Source: Melitaea cinxia (Eukaryota > Arthropoda > Insecta > Lepidoptera > Nymphalidae). From it: DNA of 64,000 bases. Position 1 is the first letter of the stretch. The number at the start of each line of letters is the position of its first letter. The notes below the pieces were generated by a model. It had not been told where the DNA came from and searched no databases. It saw nothing but the letters and a program-made list of their open reading frames with translations. The stretch covers positions 13,123,289-13,187,288 of the forward strand of contig NC_059395.1 in the NCBI RefSeq assembly GCF_905220565.1, written 5' to 3'. Positions 1 to 12,680 of the stretch are shown piece after piece. The position numbers and the translations under genes were made by a program.

Positions 1-2175
1 TTTACGTTAATATGATGTTATAACTAACGGAAAAACTGATTTCGCTAAAGTACGGATTCGCTAGACCGGTTTGGAATACTAATAATAAGTGTCATGAAGG
101 ACATATAAATTAAAACAAACGATAATTTATAAGTATATTATAAATATAGGTATTAGGCTTATACATAAATGCATAACGTATAAATACACCACAAAATATG
201 ATAATAAGATGCATGTTAGGAAAATAGACAATTACAGATCTAGCTTTAACCAGTCAATCGACATTGTGATTTTCTTTAGTATTAGATAATTGACTTTTAA
301 AACTATTTGCAAGAAATTGATGTTAGAAATTTAGTATTAAATATGACCCATTCGCAAATTGATGAATCATAATGAAAAGCTTATTGTTACCAAAAAATGT
401 TCAAAATAATACCTACGTTAACATAAATAGACAATAAAATATAGTGTTTATGTCTTAAGACATGGTAGATATTCTGATTATGTCATTTTTTGTAGCACAA
501 AATATTAGGGGAACGTCATCTGCTGGAGTATGAACAGTACATAAATCAGGCTATGTAAATTTTGTCACAATTTACGTAGAAGTCGTAAAGAAGCTTAAGT
601 GATATTTCAATTCTACTGTTTTAAAGACTGTTTATACTTCGACAACTTGTAAGTGACTTTTCTATATGAGTGTATTTGAGTAATATTCCACACTCACCTA
701 AAGTACAATGCTCAAGTTTAAAACAACATGTCAAGTTATCGTTGTTTTAACGACTTATTCTTAGACGCTTATGACGATGACGTTACGGTCAAATTGGGAA
801 ATAAATGGGCTTTTTGAGCGACTTAACAAATGTGTGAAACATGAATCGACATCAGTCTATTATCGTAATTGAACCCCTTATAATTTTATTTTCAACAACA
901 GTAAATATTTAATAAGAACAATAACAATATAAACAAATATTTCAAAAAATATATACAAATAATTTTAATATTTTCCTCTTCGTCATGAATAGAAAGATAT
1001 ATTATAATTGTAAGCCGTAAGTACAAATTACTAACTAAGATACGTACAAACATCAGATTGGTAACGTATAAATTTAGGCAAATAATTAATAGTATATTTT
1101 TAACATTTTGAACGCCACATGTTATTATTCTGTTGCTGAACATACTTACTGTACTTGAGTATTGTATGGGCTGGTTGTTACTGCCCCGTTTCTTTCGACA
1201 CTTGTTTAAACAATACTCGACTTCCGATCAAGCAAGTGTAAATAATCAAGGCTCGCACCTTGCAGCATAAATTATCGCTAGAATTATGCGTGTTACAAAT
1301 CAAAATATTTTATACATAATGAAAATTCTTCTACAAGTTCCTAACGCGATTTCCACCTATTATTTTACTTATTAAAATTATTTTCACCTTTAATGGTACT
1401 CGGTTATATCATTCTTTTTATCGGAGAGTAGTGATTTTATATATTTACACTACTGCCAGTGTGGGAAAACCTCTTTAGAAAAAAGTCTTACTTTGATAGA
1501 TTACTGGAACGTTTTTCTTAACATAAGATAAGATTGAAGTCCAGTTTCTGCTACTGAGATACGACCGACATTCGTCTAAAATAAAAACGAAGGTTTAAAT
1601 TTCTTAAGCCTAGCTTACTTAAGATTTACGTATTTTATTTTATTTTAATTGAATTAAAGTTCAGATTTATCGATGCATATAAATGTAATGGGCAATTAAA
1701 TTAAAAATAAAAATGAACTCTTATGTTAATTAAAAATACTCTAAACGAGCTTCAGAAAATAATATCAACAAACATTTTTATAAGGAGATCTCGATAAAAA
1801 AGGTTTAATGAGAACAATATCAGAAAGAAGAAGAAAAGAAAGGGCAGGAAAAAATGACCTTTTTATACCTTAAACATCATTAATTTTATTTTAAAACGGG
1901 ACTCAAAAACTTATCCAATTAGCCAAATAACGTTGGAGTAAAAAATAATAGGTGTAAAAAATAAATCAATAATGAGTATTTATTTACACAATACTTTTTT
2001 CTACGCATTTTTACCCTGCTATTACTGTGTGTTATCTTCTGAATGAAGAATTTAAGTAGTTCAAGAATTTGTTTGGAGTTTTTTTTTAGCATCCGAGATC
2101 CATCTTTAAGAGAATAACAAACGTTTTTTCTTTCATTTTCTTATGAGTTAAGATTCACCGTGATTATATGTTGAT

Positions 2176-2409
2176 GACTGGTTTATAGCTGTTGCGCTGG
2201 CGGTTGCGGGTTCCATCCCCGCACATGATAAACATTTGTATTGGCCATACAGATGTTGCAGTCCTTGTGGACCTCCCCACCGTGCCTCGAAGAGCACGTT
2301 AAGTTGTTGGTACCGCTTGTTATCATGTACACCAGTAGAGATCGTTACTCATAGTAGGGAATTTATCCACCAACCCGCGTTGGAACAGCGTAGTAGATTA
2401 AGCTCTGAT

Positions 2410-2410
<1 letters not shown>
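2176..2410 (+). repeat. tRNA-derived SINE, 5' truncated
   Basis: Contains the SINE core seen elsewhere in the window: a B-box-like ggttccatcccc (2209-2220), the stretch ttgtattggccatacagatg, the body to cagcgtagtagattaagctc. The A-box end is missing. It runs into an (AT)n tract. Its last 69 bases recur exactly, inverted, at 3582-3650. Confidence 0.75.

Positions 2411-2411
<1 letters not shown>

Positions 2412-2462
<51 letters not shown>
2412..2462. repeat. (TA)n microsatellite
   Basis: About 50 bases of uninterrupted TA repeats following the SINE; the tract produces spurious Ile-Tyr reading frames on both strands. Confidence 0.95.
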
Positions 2463-2466
<4 letters not shown>

Positions 2467-2540
2467 TTACGGCTATTTTTTAAATTTTCATACTTAAAAC
2501 TTCTATATTTTATGGAATTAAAGGTTTCATAAACATATAC

Positions 2541-2580
2541 GCTACGCTTCAGCCTGTAATATCCCACTGCTGGGCACAGG
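2541..2580 (-). repeat. SINE tail fragment
   Basis: Reverse complement of the common SINE 3' end (tgcccagcagtgggatatta followed by caggctgaagcg). Only the tail is present. Confidence 0.6.
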
Positions 2581-2778
2581 TAAATTCAACTTTACGACAT
2601 AAGAAATAAGAATGATATTCAGTTGTGATTATGGTTGATAACGTTTCTCTACTCGACAAGGCGAAGTCTTCGGAAGAGAATTTTGTCTCTCGTAGTGCGC
2701 ATGTTAGGGTAATCGAGAAAATACTCGATGTAGACATTATCTCTCTCTCTCGTCAAGAGATATCTCGTTGTATGCATG

Positions 2779-3126
2779 CTAGGCCGGCTGGTGATGGTTT
2801 TCTCGTATCAAGTGGGGGTTAATTAGAGCCCAGTAATGCTCATTGTGCACATTGTATAGTTCCACTCGAGTAAACAGTGACTCGTCCGTCCAGAGTATGT
2901 TGTCGTTTGTATTATTTAACAACCACTGGCAAAAGGCGATTCTTTCCGGTGCGTTGTTTATTACGTGAGCCTTACGAAAATGATACGGGTGTAATCCTTG
3001 TGTACGTAATATCTTCCATTCGAAGTTTTGGCTAACATCGAATTCTCTTGCTGCCATCCTTGTCCTCCGCCAGGGATCGCGCTCGAAGTACTCAAGAACA
3101 TCTTCAAACTCCGGCGAATAATAATT
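2779..3126 (-). pseudogene. Truncated Tc1/mariner-like transposase fragment
   Basis: Reading the minus strand from an in-frame TAA at 3127-3129, the frame shows a helix-turn-helix-like stretch (DVLEYFERDPWRRTRMAA, REFDVSQNFEWKIL), then LHPYHFRKAHVINN, FCQWLL and NILWTDESLFTR. This order (HTH, YPYH, FCRWLL, TDE with the first catalytic Asp, NVHN.HYWA, NPH.IRE) is typical of the Tc1/mariner (DDE_3-like) transposases common in insects. The frame ends at a stop after IRENHHQPA, before the second Asp and the third acidic residue of the catalytic triad, so it cannot be active. No matching terminal inverted repeats were identified with certainty. The fragment lies between two inverted SINE pieces and beside a palindrome-rich block. 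Confidence 0.7.
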
Positions 3127-3319
3127 TTAACGTCCTTGACCTTGTTTACGCATGTACCGCTATGGTATTACTGACCGACTGAAAGCCAGGGACGCGGGAC
3201 GCCGACGATTACAAGGACAAGTGAGCAACGCCGTCATTGGTCGACTCCGGCGCAACTCGGTAGCTTTGTTTTTATTGGCTAATACGATTTTGTGACTCGC
3301 TATTAAAACGTATAAGGTA

Positions 3320-3535
3320 CGGACAGACGTGCTCATTACTAGCACGAAAGCATGCTTTTATTGAGCAAGTGCTCACTAGTAGCACGTGTGTAATGTAATG
3401 AGCATGCTTATTTAGAGCGTGCTCAAAAATCAAACGACGTTTGATTTTCGAGCATGCTACCTGAGGCGCGGGTAGGTGGGGGGCGTGCTCCGAGCACGTC
3501 TGAACATGTTTGCTTATTAGCATGCTATTATCCAT
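3320..3535. repeat. Palindrome-rich block with clustered GAGCATGC / GTGCTC motifs
   Basis: About 215 bases carry many copies of short inverted motifs: gtgctc, gagcac, agcatgct, gcacg. They include a hairpin with 16-base arms (15 of 16 paired) around 3437, arms at 3421-3436 and 3438-3453. Such clusters are typical of subterminal regions of DNA transposons where transposase binds, but no transposon ends are defined. Open frames here are not convincing genes. Confidence 0.6.
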
Positions 3536-3647
3536 TTTGTCTGTCTCTTTCCATATATAGGAGAAGGATAGCTTAGCTTAGCAGAGCTTAATCTACTACG
3601 CTGTTCCAACGCGGGTTGGTGGATAAATTCCCTACTATGAGTAACGA

Positions 3648-3650
<3 letters not shown>
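3536..3650 (-). repeat. SINE fragment (minus)
   Basis: Reverse complement of the SINE 3' half, with ggagaaggat, a 12-base duplication (agcttagcttag), agcttaatctactacgctg and ccaacgcgggttggtgg. Bases 3582-3650 are an exact inverted match to 2339-2407. Confidence 0.75.

Positions 3651-3690
<40 letters not shown>
3651..3690. repeat. (AT)n microsatellite
   Basis: About 40 bases of AT repeats adjoining the inverted SINE fragment. Confidence 0.95.
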
Positions 3691-5089
3691 CTCGGTATAC
3701 TTGATAGATAAAATTAATTGTACATATATACATAAAATAATTTGTCACTAATATATTGTAATTTAAATATTAATAATAATATTCGACTATTCAAAGTTAA
3801 CGCTATCATTGTTTATATAAAAAAATATATTTTTCATTTGGCATGTAATAACGGTTTTTTAATCATTAATTTTTTGCTCCAGTCAAAAGCACGATTAAGA
3901 AATATATCTTTCTAAATCTCATACAAAAATTAACATGTCATCATTAAAACTGTTAAATATATTTTATGGATATTATTTTGATAAATCGTATAACGTGAAA
4001 ATATATAACAATCAAGATGATATAAATGTTTCGATACAGTAAGAATTTTTTTAAACATTTTAGACTGTTAAAAGTTTGTAGCAAACTGGTAGACTTTTCC
4101 TTGTATTGTTCATAGTAATAAATGTTATTATGCATAATTGATAAATTGTGATTATTATAAATGTAGGTCTCTTTTTTAAAATAATGTTTTAAAATACTTT
4201 TATAAATAAAATACTTTTATTGTTATGCGAATTATGTTTGATTAGTACCTCGAAAAAAAATGTAACTAAAAATTAATAATTATACAGATATATTAACGAT
4301 TTTTATATAAAGCCCTGTGTGGGTTGTATTAAACAATTACAGAATAATGTAATTATTGTTTTAAAAAATATTTTTGAAAGTGAGTATAAAAATCTATTTT
4401 ATTGATATTTTATTCATTTGTATTCGTTCGCCATCTATCAATTATAACGGCGTTTTGTTCCTCAATAAAGGATCTCTCGATACGAAATAGGTTCTTTTTC
4501 AATTTGTTAAAGAACTAGTTCAGAATATAAAGTAAAATAAAAGGTAATTACATGTAGATACTAGGTATTACCGCTGATAAAGGTATTATTATTTGTGCGA
4601 AGCCGTGACTTAGCACTACCTGAATAGTGCCTTCAAATAATCAAGTTCGATCTCGTGGAAATAGTAACTGCACTATTGTTATCGGTTTAGATTCCATTAC
4701 GATATTTTATGATAGAATATAATACCTTTTTAGGTTTACGCATTTGAATAATTTTATTACAACGGTTTTTTGAAATTTATTTATGTGCGATAATAAATAC
4801 AGAAAAGATTAAAATAATAATTTAAATATTTGACTTAAGAATCGCATTTAGCCATAAACGTCTAAAGTAAAAAAAATATCTTTTTGAACATTAAAAACGT
4901 AATTTATAGTTAATAACTTACGTAACTATACAAAAAATCAATAACATTTATAATGAGCCATTAGAATTTTAAAAATTAATTTACGCTTAGTAAAAATGCA
5001 ATAAAAATACGTTTTAGTGTTAATAAGAGTGAGACGATTAATTGATAGTTGGGACTATTACCACAGCCTCTCCATTCGTTATTTCATGA

Positions 5090-5387
5090 CTCCTTTAACA
5101 ATCAAGTGAATCGAAGTCATTCGGGCGTTTGCCTCGCTCGGATGTGGTTGCGTTGTCCGACTAAGCGAAAAAGCTAGGATGTTTCGAATTCTCGATGTTC
5201 GTTCGATCAAATCGTTTCGTTAATCACCTTGATTGCTTATCCGAAGTTTTGAATACGTTGTGACAGTTGAATATGCGATATTGTTATACATAGTTCATGT
5301 GTCCTTGTTGTGTATTGTCTATAAATAAGTGATATCAAAGTTACTTATGATAAGTGCCTTGTTTCATAAAAGGATAACTAGAAACAG
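5090..5387 (+). promoter_or_regulatory. GC-richer patch ending in a donor-like site; possible non-coding 5' exon
   Basis: The stretch is richer in CG dinucleotides than its surroundings (tcgggcgtttgcctcgctcg and following) and ends with aaacag|gtcagt at 5387/5388, which resembles a splice donor. It has no long open frame. It could be a 5' UTR exon of a navigator isoform or an enhancer; neither is shown. Confidence 0.15.
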
Positions 5388-6105
5388 GTCAGTATTTTAT
5401 TGTTAGCTGTCAAATTATTTGATGTTCGTTGACTCGGACTGTTATAAAATCTAGTTCTTCCATTAGACCGGTGCCGTTAATTATATAAACGTTTATATAT
5501 GATTTATAACAGTGACAGTTTTTATACTTAAAAAATGTAAATAGATAGGTTTATTTGATGATGTTTTTCTGATTAGTGTGATGAATTTTTTTATCGATAG
5601 CTTCGAAATTTTTAATAAATATATTTTTTAACAAAAAATAATCATGTTAACATTTCAAAAATTTTGATTAAAACCAATATCCAATTTACATAAATCAATC
5701 TTTTGTTTATTCAAAAACTTAAACGAAATATAATTTAGCCAATTACTATTCTCTTAGTAGTATAAATCTAGAAAATAAAATATGATAAACAGTTTTTACA
5801 CATTGATTATACAATCAATCATATTTATATTTAAAAAATATTTTATAGGTACTGGTTAGTATAAAAATAAACAAATTTAATTTGGATGAACTAAAACTAT
5901 TTTTTGGCCTTTTTTGAGGAAACTGCCGTTTTAAAATTATACACGTTGCTTTAAGCATAAATTCGCCGGTTTCAATAAGTTTTTGATTAATTTTATTCGG
6001 TAAAATTAAATTTTAATGTAAAACTTATCTATTACATGAAATTATACACATGAAATTTGTATAAATGAGCTTAGTGAGTATAAAGATTATAAGGTATGTA
6101 TTGTA

Positions 6106-6352
6106 GGGTCATTTCGCCTGTTCGCGTCCACTTAGTGCAGTTGGCAAGTTTGAAGAAGAAAATAAAAATGTCCCCGCATTAATTTGTATGAAAAATTTAT
6201 TTACTGTGTTCATTATATAGTCTATTTAAAGATTAATTTTCAGTTTTGTTCGAAACATCTTGTTATTATTTTATTTAAAGACAAACTTCAGAATTAGGCG
6301 ATTTACCCAGTTTGCGTCCATAAAATCCATTTTGCGTCCACCCGCTGGACCA
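6106..6352. repeat. Unclassified repeat with GCGTCCA motifs
   Basis: The stretch begins with gtagggtcatttcgcctgtt, contains three gcgtcca motifs (6124, 6315 and 6335 approximately) and ends near cccgctggaccacaac. The phrase resembles a dispersed lepidopteran repeat, but no second copy is visible in this window. Confidence 0.3.
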
Positions 6353-6776
6353 CAACAATTTAAAACTATTCCATTATTTGTCACGGTTTTGGTATAGTTT
6401 AGGATATCTTTTTTTTACTCTCTTGTGAAAAAAGAACTGGACTTAACATTTCGCCACCAAATATTTTCAATGAGAAAATCACTCACACAAGCTTGGTGGT
6501 GCTCTGGATGTCAAACTGCCAAACAAAAATCTTTTTAAGCTTTATTTTCACTAGGTAATCTCGACTCCGTTTATGTCAATATTTTTCTCACGGTTCTTTT
6601 AACCATCTTCAATGGAAGAAATTTTTTAAATGTGGACTAGTTTGTAGGTACGACTGAACGCATCTGCAAAACGCGAGTTATTTGCTTCTAACCTTATGCT
6701 GTTCAGTATCTTAGATAGTTTCGAAATTTACATATTATGTGTCGATGTTATGTGTCGCTTGTCGACGTTAATATTT

Positions 6777-6872
6777 CGACAACCCGCAGTCGAGTAGCGG
6801 GTGGATTAAGCTCCGATCCTTCTCCTGAATGGAGAAAGAGGGCTATGCCCAGCAATGGGATGTTATAAGCTG
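6777..6872 (+). repeat. SINE 3' fragment
   Basis: Matches the SINE tail: gtggattaagctccgatcct, tctcctgaatggagaaagag and gcccagcaatgggatgttat. Confidence 0.75.
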
Positions 6873-7961
6873 AATATTTCCCGACGTATTAGTAATTTTT
6901 GTCTGATTAGAAAAATATAGATTCAACTTTGGACTCTAAGGGTACTATAACATTAATAACGTTCCTTGATATAAATACATAAAAACTTATCATAAGAAAG
7001 CATCAGCAGATCGTATTTGAAATACCTACCTTGAATATTTTAATCTTTCGTCCCAAAGTTAAGTATGCAATACGTACAACATTTATTTATGCTTATATTT
7101 TGCAATATCGGTTTGTATTAGAAAAATATTATTTATGATAAACACCAATAGCGAACTTGGCTTCAAATCCTATATATGTAAGTAAGCCATCGTCTAATTT
7201 GCACTTCCATCGATGTATTTCCAATATTAAAGAGGCAAATCGCATACAAATGATTACGGATTGCCATGCATCAGCTATAAATCGCAAGCGTGAGTGCAGC
7301 TGTAAAAATGAAATGGTTACATTTTGTTTTGCTAAGTGACTTTTCACACTTGTTTGATGGGTGGTCGCTTCTGATCGCCATCGGCCCGCACGTGATTTCC
7401 CAGAATTAAATTTGTAACACGTATTAATGCTGTCGCGTTTTTTAATAAAACGATCAAGCAGACGAATTTTGACTACCTTCAAAGGGTTTGCCGAACTAAA
7501 TATAAGCTCGATCATTGAGATAACATAGATATAATTTAACTCGTAAGAAGATATAATTTTTTTTTAAAGAACTTTAATTAATTTAATTTCTATGAACCAA
7601 CGATTATACATATATAGAAAATATGAATATTTGGGAATTTTGTTAGAGCAGCTTTTTTTAATATTTAGTCGAAAAAAAAAACATCTGATTACTTTGAAAT
7701 TTTCGTACATTTGTTAAAAGATTTATTTTGTATTTATTAAATATTTTATATTCGTAATAATTTCGATAAAATATTATATTTATTTAATTTTAAATTAAAT
7801 ATATTGCACGAGGACAGCCTAAAGCACGTCGTGTGAAAAGACATTAGCAATGAGCAGGCGCCGCTCGTACACTCCATTGCCTTGAACTGTCGTCTGCTTA
7901 AGAAGCAACAGATTTAATGTCAGGGAGCTTATATTACGTACGTATATGTACTTATATTAAT

Positions 7962-8072
7962 AATCGCCAAAACCAGACTCGAACTGGGACACACTGATTA
8001 ATACGTTCGTTTAATGTATTTCTTTTTTTGTGCGAGTCTACTTGACTAGTCCAAACGGGTCGACCTCTCGAC
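7962..8072 (-). repeat. tRNA-like SINE head, second type (minus)
   Basis: On the minus strand the sequence carries an A-box-like tggactagtcaag and a B-box-like cagttcgagtctgg, without a full tRNA fold. It is a different SINE type from the abundant one. Confidence 0.4.
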
Positions 8073-9435
8073 ACAACTCCGTTAATTGTGTTAACAAAAA
8101 AAAAATATAGATTTATTGACGTCAGCGACTTGCCAATCGTAATAAAACCGGACATATAATGATAATAATCTTTGACGTTAATTTTTAATTTTATTCAATT
8201 TTTTTTTCGCTGTAACGTGTTTTCGGATATATTTTCGTACAAATTACAAATGTCTAAATTTTATATTTCAAAAGACTTACTTCTTGAAAATAATGGACGA
8301 AAAAAGTTCCATTTACGTCATAATGTCTACATTATTTATTTGAATTTATTTTCATCTTTTCGTTGTAAAAGCCTAGGAAAAAAGAAAGAATTTACTTCTT
8401 AAGAAAAATGAGACTGATGATTATCAGTCAGCATAAAAATATTTTTCAATAAGAAATGATATAATTAAGTAAGTAAAAAAATATTTTTATATCAGAAGAA
8501 ATAAGTGTATATGTAATGTACAATATAAATCAGACTTGATTAAATGATTAAGATAGTGAGATAATCCAACACATCTTTTTTAATAAAACACTGTCTTACG
8601 ACTTTAGTAAAAAAAGTAAAATTTATATTATTTATTAGTTAATCTTGTAATTGACCGTCGATACAGAAATATTATTTTTTTTTGGATATTAACATTACAA
8701 CTTAAAGGTAGATAGATTAAGTACATGTAGGTACAAACTCGTTATAATTAAATTATAAATAAATATTTTCCTGTAATTTAAGAATAAGTAGAATTTTGTA
8801 GTTAACAATAAGTTATTATTAGTAATGTAACGTAATAACGTGATTCATAGCCTAAAATCATCTTACTCAGGCTGTGGCTCATAGCATTTTCATTGTCAAT
8901 AACTTGTTTTTGCCCAATGCAATTAGGTCGGGTCATAAACGATTCTCTGAAATATCGGGTAATGTAGATTCAGCTAAATTATCTCTTTATTCAAAGAACG
9001 TGGTGTCAGAAACACTAAATATAAATCACAACTATTATAAGGGCTGTCAATAAGTAAAACAATGTTTTTCCAATTTAAGAAAAATTAAATGAAATACTCC
9101 GATAGAAATATTAATATATAAAATACGACTGAGGATAATAGTTTGAAAGCTTGAAAAAATTAAATTCCTCGTTGCAATCTAATAAATACCAGACAGTAGG
9201 ACTGGAATCATAATAATTTTTCATCCAGAGTAGACAATGGGCATGGAAATAAGTCTAGTGAGACTAAACTAAATGACTCTTACAATTAAAATTTTGTAAA
9301 GCATTTATTATGACCCATTTTATTATGTACCTACAGCTTATATGTATATGTTAGTTTTTGTTACTGTTTTTAAGCTAACTATATTTAATTTAGTCATTCT
9401 TTGTAATGATATAAAAAAAACAACGCTCCTACCCA

Positions 9436-9725
9436 AACACCGGCGGTTTACTGGTTTGATTTCCGCCCGGGATGGATATTTTTATAATACAAATATTTGT
9501 TTTCGGTTTGGATGTCTCCTTACGGTGACTCGGAGAACACGCTAAGCCGCGGTTACGCACGTAAGGTCCCGGTGGTTGTCATAAATATCTGATAGCAATC
9601 GTTGCTATATAACAGGCAATATATCCGCCAGCCGAAGTAGAGCAGCGTGGTGGATTAAACTTGAATCGTTCTACAACCTCGAAAAAAAGGCCTATGTTCA
9701 GCAGTGGTATGTTACAGACTGATTC
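9436..9725 (+). repeat. Diverged SINE, nearly full length
   Basis: A diverged head (ctggtttgatttccgcccgg) is followed by tgactcggagaacacgctaa, tatccgccagccg, gcagcgtggtggattaaac and the tail gcctatgttcagcagtggta. Confidence 0.65.
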
Positions 9726-9841
9726 GTGAAATAATAAAAACGCTTTACAATGGATCTCGAAATAAAAGAAAACTAATAGCAGGGACCCGAAAAGACACAC
9801 GCAAAACAGACACAAATGACCAGATCACGACAAAAGATCGT

Positions 9842-9900
9842 ATTGCTTATACAAACATTTGTAATAAACGGGGATCGAAGTTGCGACCACTGGCACCCTA
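9842..9900 (-). repeat. SINE head fragment (minus)
   Basis: The minus strand shows a B-box-like cttcgatccccg followed by acaaatgtttgta, matching the head of the main SINE family. Confidence 0.4.
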
Positions 9901-11035
9901 ACCAATGTCTGCAACGACATCCCAATTCAGTATACTTTCTGCGTCAACCCTACAGAAATTTTCCTTTATGTACACAAGCGCCTGGCTTTGTTTGGTATTA
10001 ATGAAGAAGTAACTTTATTAATTCGAGGTATTTTCTATAATCCGTACTATTATAGAGGGACGTTAAATTATGAATAATAACTATTGAATTTCGAAACGTC
10101 AAGAAATAATTCTGTGGGACCTTAATGTTATTCATAGTAAACCTACAAAATTCACGTGTTGATTTAAAATTTTAAAAGATTAGAATCTCATTAATGTTTT
10201 TTAATAGTATTTAATAAAAATATTAAATTTTTATAATGTGTGATGTGATTTGTGGTTTTAGAAGCACTTAGGAAATAGTTTTTAATTTTTCAGTAAAATT
10301 TTATACTCAAAACATCATTTATTATTTTTTTTTACGCGAATCATACTAAATTTATTTATAATGTTTACCACTTATCAGTAATGTAATAAATAAATCGGTT
10401 TGATCAAATAATTTAATTCGTATTTGCATACACATGACACTTCAGACGTATTATGTGTCGTATTGACACTAATGAAACCCATTAATTAGATAGAAGAAGA
10501 ACAACGATAATATAATGTGTGGACGCGTATCTACTGTTTGTTATAAGCAATTATCATCCGTTATGCATTTATCGAACATTCCAATTGTTGTCGATAGCCA
10601 AATCAATTATTGCGCTCTTATACACGTTCTTACTTTGCAGTTTGCTTCAATTATTGCATCCTAGTTTTTATTGCTTTAAGAGAATACGAACAAAAATAAA
10701 AGAATCTTTAAAAGTAACTAATTTACTAGGAACGCTTGTACGTGTTGAATTGTAAATTGTGTATTACTATTAAAAAACACTTGTTGGTCGATTTTATAAA
10801 TAATATTATATATTTGGGTTGAAAAATAAAATTACGTTCAATCATGGTGTGATACAAAGCAATGCAAATTATATGACTGTATAGCATAGTGCTTTTAAAT
10901 TACGTCAAAAGCCCCGCCATATTTGTAATGGATAACCTTTAGAAATTAGATCAAGGTTGTGTTGTATTGTTTTGCGATTTTTCCCCTTTAGCTACATTAG
11001 GTTATCTGAAGATGAGTTGTATTATGAGTATGAGA

Positions 11036-11090
11036 TCAGCGCGTTGGCGTAGCGGCGCCGCTGCAATTGTCACGTCCTCTGAACCCACAT
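11036..11090 (+). repeat. Possible SINE head remnant
   Basis: The phrase cgcgttggcgtagcgg resembles the A-box region of the SINEs at 12110 and 18849; the remainder does not match well. Confidence 0.25.
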
Positions 11091-12105
11091 TGAATGGCTT
11101 ATCTGTGTCCGTTCCTGATTTCTTGATCCTAGGTTTTCTTTTAGATACATTTAGTGTAGTACTGTAGTGTGCTAGCTAGGAAATTTACATAACGTAATGA
11201 CGTATAAAGTAACATTTTTATCCAAATTAAATGTTACAAAAGGAATAGGTACATATATATTGTTACATACACTATTTAATAAGATAGAAACAACGTTAAT
11301 ATAATATATAGTTCTTAATGTTTGTAATATATTAAAGACATATGTATTAGGCACCTAATATAAATTTATAATATCAAATCGAATTGATTTTGACAGACGT
11401 CATTTCGTATTCTATGCAAGCATTACGAAGGCATTTAAACGTGTTCCAGTAGACAATAATACCTAATACATTTTTATAGGGTTTTGTGATATATCTATCG
11501 TGTGATCCTAAAGTAAATATTTAAAAAAAGATGTTAAGATCACTCACTGATTCATCAACGCCCCATGTAAAGCCCTTGAGCGAGTCATGTTATTTGAGGA
11601 GTGCAATGTTCCCTTAATGAAGCGAATAATGACGAAATTTTTTTCCATGTAAAAATACGAGTAGATGAATTTTAGTCCTTGGTGGCTAAACTTTGAAAAT
11701 AGATAAATATCGTGTATCTATTGTTCGTGTGTTATATATGTAATAGTTAAGTTTTTATGCTATTTAATTTTATGATATGAATATCTATTATATTTTATAG
11801 ATTATTAAATATTTAAATTTGTCGATATTTTAATCTACATAATTTATTTTTATAACACTTGATAAATATAACAAACACCTGTATCCAGTTTTACGAAAAA
11901 ATAAAAGATCTACAAAACATTGTGTTTAAAACGTGTTCTGTAACGATATCTTCAAAAACCGCTGTCAATGGATCCTTGTTTACAATAAGTATCTATTCTT
12001 GGAAAATTACAGATTATAATTTTGTATATACTAATATTATAACGAGGAAACATTTTTTTTTAATTTAAGTGTTGGTAATGGATAAATTCAAAAAGTACTG
12101 GATTA

Positions 12106-12292
12106 ATTGACAACGCGTTAGCGCAGCGGTCACAACTCTGGCTGTTTCTGGTTCGATCCCGCTCACGACAGACATTTGTATTGGCCATATAGATGTTTGT
12201 CGTGGTCTGGGCGTCTGTACTTGTGTATTGTTTTTGTTTCCGGACCTCCGACACAGGAGAAGATCCTAATGGGGGCCGTTGAGTGTGAAGCG
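12106..12292 (+). repeat. tRNA-derived SINE with A and B boxes
   Basis: The A-box region is gcgttagcgcagcggt and the B box ggttcgatccc (12150-12160). Then come gacatttgtattggccatat and a body ending near gagtgtgaagcg. The head is shared with the main SINE family, but the body after it is different, suggesting a second subfamily. Confidence 0.65.
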
Positions 12293-12365
12293 TTTAATTA
12301 TTTAATTATAAACATTCTTTCACCAGGAAAATGCTACGTTATTACTGAGCGACATAGGCTTGTTG

Positions 12366-12680
12366 TGTGGTTACAGCAGTATAGAATATAACCACCCCTT
12401 TTCTTTCCGTGGGTGCCGTAAAAGGCAACTAAGGGATAACACAGTTCCACTACCACCTTGGAACTTCAAATGCTGACCGGCCGAAGACTGGCAGTAGCGT
12501 CTTAGGTGTGACAAAGCCAGCCAGTCCTGCGATCACTAACCCACCTGCCCAGCGAAGTGACTATGGGCAAAAAAAAAAGAGTTCTTGCCATTTTTGGCGC
12601 AAATTTGTGAAGGCTTATGTCTAGCAGTCGACTGCGATAGGCCAAAGTGAGTGAGTGAGTAAGTGACATAGGTATATATA
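12366..12680 (+). repeat. LINE-type 3' region copy
   Basis: Matches the copies at 30530, 46009 and 55696: aaaggcaactaagggataac, ccaccttggaact, gcagtagcgtcttaggtgtg, gactatgggcaaa, ttttggcgcaaatttgtg and tagcagtcgactgcgatagg. It ends in a degenerate gtgagtgagtgag tract. The family looks like the 3' end of a non-LTR retrotransposon or a derivative of it. Confidence 0.6.

Noticed and set aside
12106..12292. Possible tRNA gene from A and B boxes
   Set aside because: No cloverleaf or acceptor stem can be formed; the boxes belong to a SINE head shared with other copies.
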